From contig DEIB01000016.1 in NCBI GenBank assembly GCA_002352215.1, positions 62,001 through 126,000 on the forward strand: a stretch of 64,000 bases of DNA, given 5' to 3'. Below, in pieces: positions 60,570 through 64,000 of this stretch. The notes beneath the pieces were generated by a model. It was given only the letters and a program-made list of their open reading frames with translations, was not told where the DNA came from and ran no database searches. This stretch comes from Chthonomonas sp. UBA2785 (lineage in GTDB: Bacteria; Armatimonadota; Fimbriimonadia; Fimbriimonadales; Fimbriimonadaceae). Position numbers and translations under genes: made by a program. Within the stretch, counting starts at the first letter, position 1; the number at the start of each line of letters is the position of its first letter.

Positions 60570-60605
60570 ACGGGGTCGAGAGTGACCATAAGCTCTCGAC
60601 CCCGT
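60570..60605 (+). terminator. Terminator hairpin after the TfoX-domain gene
   Basis: ACGGGGTCGAGAG at 60570-60582 pairs fully with CTCTCGACCCCGT at 60593-60605, then TCATTTG. Confidence 0.7.
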
Positions 60606-60683
60606 TCATTTGCCCAACGGCAACCAATTTGAGCCCTGCAACGGTGCAGGCTGAACCCGTAGAATAAACGAGCAAGCACCGCC

Positions 60684-61646
60684 ATGAACAGCATTGGAGT
60701 TCTCACCAGTGGGGGAGATGCCCCCGGCATGAATGCCGCCGTGCGCGGCGTGGTGCGGGCGGCCCTGGGGCGCGGAGTGGAAGTCTTTGGCTTCCGACAC
60801 GGCTGGCGGGGCGTCATTTCCGGCGAAGGGGTCTGGATGGAATCCGGCACCGTGAGCGGCATCCTTGACCGAGGGGGCACCCAATTGCACACGGCGCGAT
60901 GCCCCGAGTTCCGCGAGCGAGTCGGCCGCGAGCAGGCCATGGAGAACGTGAAGGAACTCGGCCTGGAAGGTTTGGTGGTGATCGGCGGGGACGGCTCCCT
61001 GACCGGGGCCCGCAAGCTCTACGAAGAATTCAAGTTCCCGGTGGTGGGCGTGCCGGGCTCGATTGACAACGACATTGCGGGCACGGATTACTCCATTGGA
61101 TTCGACACCGCCAACAACACCGCTCTCGACGCGATCGACAAGATCCGCGACACCGCCTACTCTCACGATCGTGTGTTCGTGATCGAGGTGATGGGGCGGG
61201 CGAACGGCTTCATTGCGGTGGAAGTCGCCCTCGCCAGTGGCGCGGAGGCCGTGCTGGTGCCCGAAGTGCCGTTCTCCCTTATCAACATCTGCGACCGATT
61301 GAAGCGCCAGCGCGCCAAGGGCAAGCGCAGCAGCATCATTGTGGTGGCCGAGGGCGCGGCGCGGGCGGCCGACGTGGCCGACTTTGTGAGCAAGAACACG
61401 GGCTACGAAACTCGCTATTTGGTGCTGGGGCACATGCAAAGGGGCGGCTCGCCCACCGCTTTTGACCGGGTACTGGCCCTTCGCCTGGGCGCCTTTGCGG
61501 CGAACCGATTGATCAGCGGGTTTCACGGCGAAATGGTGGGGGTCTACGGCGACAAACTGGTGGCCAACCCGCTGAGCTATGTGCTGAGCACCCAGCGCCA
61601 CATCGACCCCGACCGGCTGTTGCTGGTCGAAGCCATGACCGTATGA
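60684..61646 (+). CDS. pfkA: ATP-dependent 6-phosphofructokinase
   Basis: 320 residues. GVLTSGGDAPGMNAAVRGV, VIGGDGSLTGARKL and VPGSIDNDIAGTDYSIGFDT show the PfkA fold; GGDGS (not GGDDS) and VPG (not VPK) indicate ATP rather than pyrophosphate use. Later, IEVMGRANGFIAVEVALASGA and the AEGAA loop are normal. Coupled by 4 bases to the next kinase. Confidence 0.95.
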   Translation: MNSIGVLTSGGDAPGMNAAVRGVVRAALGRGVEVFGFRHGWRGVISGEGVWMESGTVSGILDRGGTQLHTARCPEFRERVGREQAMENVKELGLEGLVVIGGDGSLTGARKLYEEFKFPVVGVPGSIDNDIAGTDYSIGFDTANNTALDAIDKIRDTAYSHDRVFVIEVMGRANGFIAVEVALASGAEAVLVPEVPFSLINICDRLKRQRAKGKRSSIIVVAEGAARAADVADFVSKNTGYETRYLVLGHMQRGGSPTAFDRVLALRLGAFAANRLISGFHGEMVGVYGDKLVANPLSYVLSTQRHIDPDRLLLVEAMTV

Positions 61647-62590
61647 TCGTCACGGTCACGCTCAATCCGTGCGTGGATCGCACCCTGTTTGTGGCGGGGC
61701 TGCGGGTGCACGACACCAACCGGGTGACCCAAACCGAGATTGACGCCGGGGGCAAAGGCCTGAACCTGAGCCGTGTGGCCACCCGCTTGGGCGCGAAAAC
61801 GGTGGCGCTGGGGTTCCTGGGCGGTGAGGCGGGCGATTACGTGCGCCTGCGCCTGGCCCAGGAAGGCGTGCCGGAGCGCTGCACTCCCATTGCCGCGCCC
61901 ACCCGCACCAATGTGAGCATCGAGAGCGGGGATGGCCCGCCCACCACGCTGAATGAACCCGGCCCGTCGATTTTGCCGGCGGAGTTTGGAGCCCTGCGGG
62001 CGGAACTCACGACCCAAGCGGAGACGGGAGAGTGGGTGGTGTTTGCGGGGTCGGTGCCGCCTTCCCTGCCTCGCACCGTCATTGCTGATCTCGCCCGGTG
62101 CGCCCATGAGGCGGGTTGCCGCGTGATGGTGGACGCCGATGGCGAGGTGATGCAACATGCCATGGGCGAGTGCCTGGATTTCATCAAGCCCAACAGAAGC
62201 GAGGCTGAACGCCTGCTGGGCCGCTCGCTGCCGGAGATCGGCGATGTGGCGGCGGCGGCCCAAGAGTTGCACCAGCGCTTGGTGGCCCAAGGGAGTGACC
62301 TGGGGTTGGTTGTCATCAGTTTGGGTGCGGACGGAGCCGTGATGACTTCGCCGCGCGGCACTTGGCACGGCCTGCCCATCCCCGTGGAAGCCCGCAGCAC
62401 CATTGGCAGCGGGGACAGCATGGTGGCCGGCATCCTGACCGCCCTCACCTCGGGACTCTCCGAATCTGAAGCTCTCCGCTACGGGCTGGCAGCGGGGGCT
62501 GCGACCGCGATGACCTCAGGTTCGGATATCGGCCAGCGGGCCGATTTCGACGCCCTGTTGCCGCAGGCGCGGGTCCAACCGCTCTCCTAA
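61643..62590 (+). CDS. PfkB family kinase, 1-phosphofructokinase type
   Basis: 315 residues. TLNPCVDRTLFVAGLRVHDTNRV, AGGKGLNLSRVATRLGAKTVALGF, and the anion-hole/catalytic TIGSGDSMVAGIL (Asp) are those of the FruK/LacC/PfkB group. It phosphorylates a phospho-sugar such as fructose-1-phosphate, tagatose-6-phosphate or fructose-6-phosphate. No PTS gene is adjacent. Coupled to pfkA by overlap. Confidence 0.88.
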   Translation: MIVTVTLNPCVDRTLFVAGLRVHDTNRVTQTEIDAGGKGLNLSRVATRLGAKTVALGFLGGEAGDYVRLRLAQEGVPERCTPIAAPTRTNVSIESGDGPPTTLNEPGPSILPAEFGALRAELTTQAETGEWVVFAGSVPPSLPRTVIADLARCAHEAGCRVMVDADGEVMQHAMGECLDFIKPNRSEAERLLGRSLPEIGDVAAAAQELHQRLVAQGSDLGLVVISLGADGAVMTSPRGTWHGLPIPVEARSTIGSGDSMVAGILTALTSGLSESEALRYGLAAGAATAMTSGSDIGQRADFDALLPQARVQPLS

Positions 62591-62619
62591 TCGGCCTCAC
62601 GGTGTATCATGAGCGTCAC

Positions 62620-62706
62620 GCCGGGGTGGCGGAATGGTAGACGCGGCGGTCTCAAAAACCGCTGGCTCATAAGGTCGTGCGGGTTCGAGTCCCGCCCCCG
62701 GCACCA
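62620..62706 (+). tRNA. tRNA-Leu (anticodon CAA)
   Basis: Acceptor GCCGGGG pairs with CCCCGGC; the anticodon loop is CTCAAAA with CAA; the long variable arm (class II) reads GGCTCATAAGGTCGT; T arm GGGTTCGAGTCCC. Discriminator A at 62703 and an encoded CCA follow. Confidence 0.96.
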
Positions 62707-62811
62707 CTCTTTTTTGAGTGTTCCGCCCCTCTCCCTACTGGTTTCTGAAACTCTCCCGGGCGCAAATCGTCCAAAATGCAGAGGGCTTTGCGTATGCAGC
62801 CCGAAAAGACC

Positions 62812-63525
62812 ATGATTTTGCGTCGGATCTTTATGACCATGCTGGCGGTGCTCGCCACCGTTCCCGCCTGGGCGCAGTGGAACCAGGGCGGAAGCCAGCA
62901 ATACGGTTTGGGCGGCTACGACCCGCTCTACACCCCGATTTCGTGGCGCACTATTGCCCAAGCGCATGAGGCGACGTTCACTTCGTCCGGAGCATGGGTC
63001 ATCGTGGACCAAGGCAGCTGGGAGCGGTTCTATAGCAACCTGCGCAACGTGCGCAACCTCACCGGTGGCCACTACAACCAGAGCGGTTTCAACCAGAATG
63101 GGTTCGATCGCCGCGCCCCGGAAGTGGCCGACTGGAGCCGTGAGCAGATTTTGGTTCTGTACCTCGGTCGTCAGCCGATCGGCACGATGATCAGCGTCGC
63201 CGAAATCCGCTGGAGCAGCCCCCACACCTGGGATGTTTTCTACACCATCCGCCAAGGCCAAATGGCGCCGATAAATCGACCGGAATCTTGGGTTTCTCCT
63301 TACGTCATCGTGCGGATGAACCGCATGCCGGGCGTGCCGAACTTCTACCAGACCGGGATCAACGGCTACGGCTACGGCCAGCGCCCCAACTGCTCCTGCC
63401 AGCAGCAACGCTGCAACACGTGCGGTTGCGGCTGCCACCGGCAGCAGAGTGGCGGCGGCAACTATCTGCTGACCCCGCGCGGGCCGATCCCCCTGAACGG
63501 CACCGCCGGCCAGTGCGGCGGCTAA
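62812..63525 (+). CDS. Secreted PrcB-like protein with Cys-rich tail
   Basis: About 237 residues. N-terminal signal peptide (IFMTMLAVLATVPAWAQ), then from about residue 50 to 170 a domain resembling PrcB_C: IVDQGSWERFYSNL, WSREQILVLYLGRQPIGTMISV, SPYVIVRMNRMPG. The C-terminus has a cysteine cluster (CSCQQQRCNTCGCGCHRQQ, about seven Cys and one His), typical of a metal site. The start near 62812 is chosen to place the signal; 62776 is possible. Confidence 0.6.
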   Translation: MILRRIFMTMLAVLATVPAWAQWNQGGSQQYGLGGYDPLYTPISWRTIAQAHEATFTSSGAWVIVDQGSWERFYSNLRNVRNLTGGHYNQSGFNQNGFDRRAPEVADWSREQILVLYLGRQPIGTMISVAEIRWSSPHTWDVFYTIRQGQMAPINRPESWVSPYVIVRMNRMPGVPNFYQTGINGYGYGQRPNCSCQQQRCNTCGCGCHRQQSGGGNYLLTPRGPIPLNGTAGQCGG

Positions 63526-63542
63526 GCGCTTCGCATGGAGCG

Positions 63543-63575
63543 AGTCCCTCGGGCTACGGCCCGGGGGACTTTTTT
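63543..63575 (+). terminator. Rho-independent terminator
   Basis: AGTCCCTCGGGC, a TACG loop and GCCCGGGGGACT form a 12-base stem (one wobble), followed by five T's. Placed between the PrcB-like gene and cinA. Confidence 0.85.
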
Positions 63576-63618
63576 GTGTCAGCCCCGTAGGACGGAGAGG
63601 GCAAACTCAGGAGAAGCC

Positions 63619-64000
63619 ATGCACGCAGAAATCATCTCGGTCGGTACGGAGTTGTTGCTCGGCGACACGGTGGACACCAACGCCGCCGCCCTGGGGCAAC
63701 GGCTGGCCGAGTGGGGCATCCACCATCGCCACCGGCAAACCGTGGGCGATCACCAGGGCCGACTGGTGGAGGCCTTGCACTTGGCCCAGAGCCGGGCGGA
63801 GATGGTCATCACCATTGGCGGGCTCGGGCCGACCGAGGATGACCTCACTCGCTACGCCATCGCCGAGGTGCTGGGGCGCCCGATGGTGCGAGACGAGGCG
63901 GTGGTGCGGCGGCTTCAAGCGTTCTTCCGCTCCCGGGGCGTGGCGTGGGTGGAGCTGAATGGCCGCCAGGCCGACCTGCCCGAAGGAGGCGAATGGGTGG
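63619..64000 (+). CDS. cinA: CinA/competence-damage-inducible protein (5' part)
   Basis: The visible 127 codons start with IISVGTELLLGDTVDTNAAALGQRL and later ITIGGLGPTEDDLTRYA, the MoaB/MogA-like molybdopterin-binding pattern of CinA/NMN amidohydrolase. AGGAGAAG is the Shine-Dalgarno. The window ends inside the gene, so the C-terminal part is not seen. Confidence 0.9.
   Translation, partial: MHAEIISVGTELLLGDTVDTNAAALGQRLAEWGIHHRHRQTVGDHQGRLVEALHLAQSRAEMVITIGGLGPTEDDLTRYAIAEVLGRPMVRDEAVVRRLQAFFRSRGVAWVELNGRQADLPEGGEWV

Overview
The window is about 64 kb of dense, GC-rich bacterial chromosome from a diderm organism. The outer envelope is indicated by lpxK, an lpxL-type acyltransferase, two family 9 (heptosyltransferase-like) glycosyltransferases and a DUF5916 beta-barrel protein. 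Starts include ATG, GTG and TTG, and many genes lack a strong Shine-Dalgarno. The gene content would fit a member of the Armatimonadota (for example Fimbriimonadia), but this is an impression from content and not a proof. No rRNA, CRISPR array, transposase or integrase is seen.

Layout. 0-10.2 kb: a DUF5107/TPR protein, an anti-sigma/STN pair, glcF, ribH, a secreted phosphodiester glycosidase, two proteins of unknown role, a TSUP transporter, and a divergent tetR/quinone reductase pair followed by tRNA-Arg. 10.4-16.7 kb: secA preceded by a small secreted protein and followed by a cassette of small lipoprotein or membrane genes; this cassette carries a 120-bp copy of the secA 3' end and a second 30-bp repeat. 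17-24 kb: an RHS/YD-repeat polymorphic toxin island. One 1334-residue secreted RHS protein with a nuclease-like C-terminal tip is surrounded by four paralogous ~191-residue proteins of an unrecognised, probably immunity, family, and an orphan RHS core fragment lies between two of them. 24-28 kb: a secreted glycosidase-like protein and AT-richer accessory genes, including DUF4265. 28-37 kb: metabolic genes (rpiB-tal-pgi, speE-coaD, a DivIVA-like coiled coil, a fluoride channel, two FAD oxidoreductases, dapB). 37-44.6 kb: tmRNA, L25, purK-ftcD-fabI, a PilC/GspF protein and a sigma factor fused to a degenerate GGDEF domain. 44.6-53.8 kb: a FrnE-like oxidoreductase, a RibD-C reductase, an FtsX-type ABC pair, speD with a long leader and an odd N-terminal extension, DUF5916, def-fmt and a TolB-like propeller. 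53.7-60.1 kb: a minus-strand run polA-lpxK-lpxL-GT9-GT9. 60.2-64 kb: a TfoX-domain protein, pfkA-pfkB, tRNA-Leu, a PrcB-like secreted protein and the start of cinA.

The housekeeping genes give sugar-phosphate metabolism (pgi, tal, rpiB, pfkA, a second phosphofructokinase-type kinase), spermidine synthesis (speD plus speE, unlinked), lysine/peptidoglycan precursor (dapB), N-terminal methionine processing (def, fmt), trans-translation, lipid A and LPS core. The most unusual content is the RHS island with its multiplied putative immunity family, the sigma-GGDEF fusion, and the accessory cassette bounded by duplicated secA tail.
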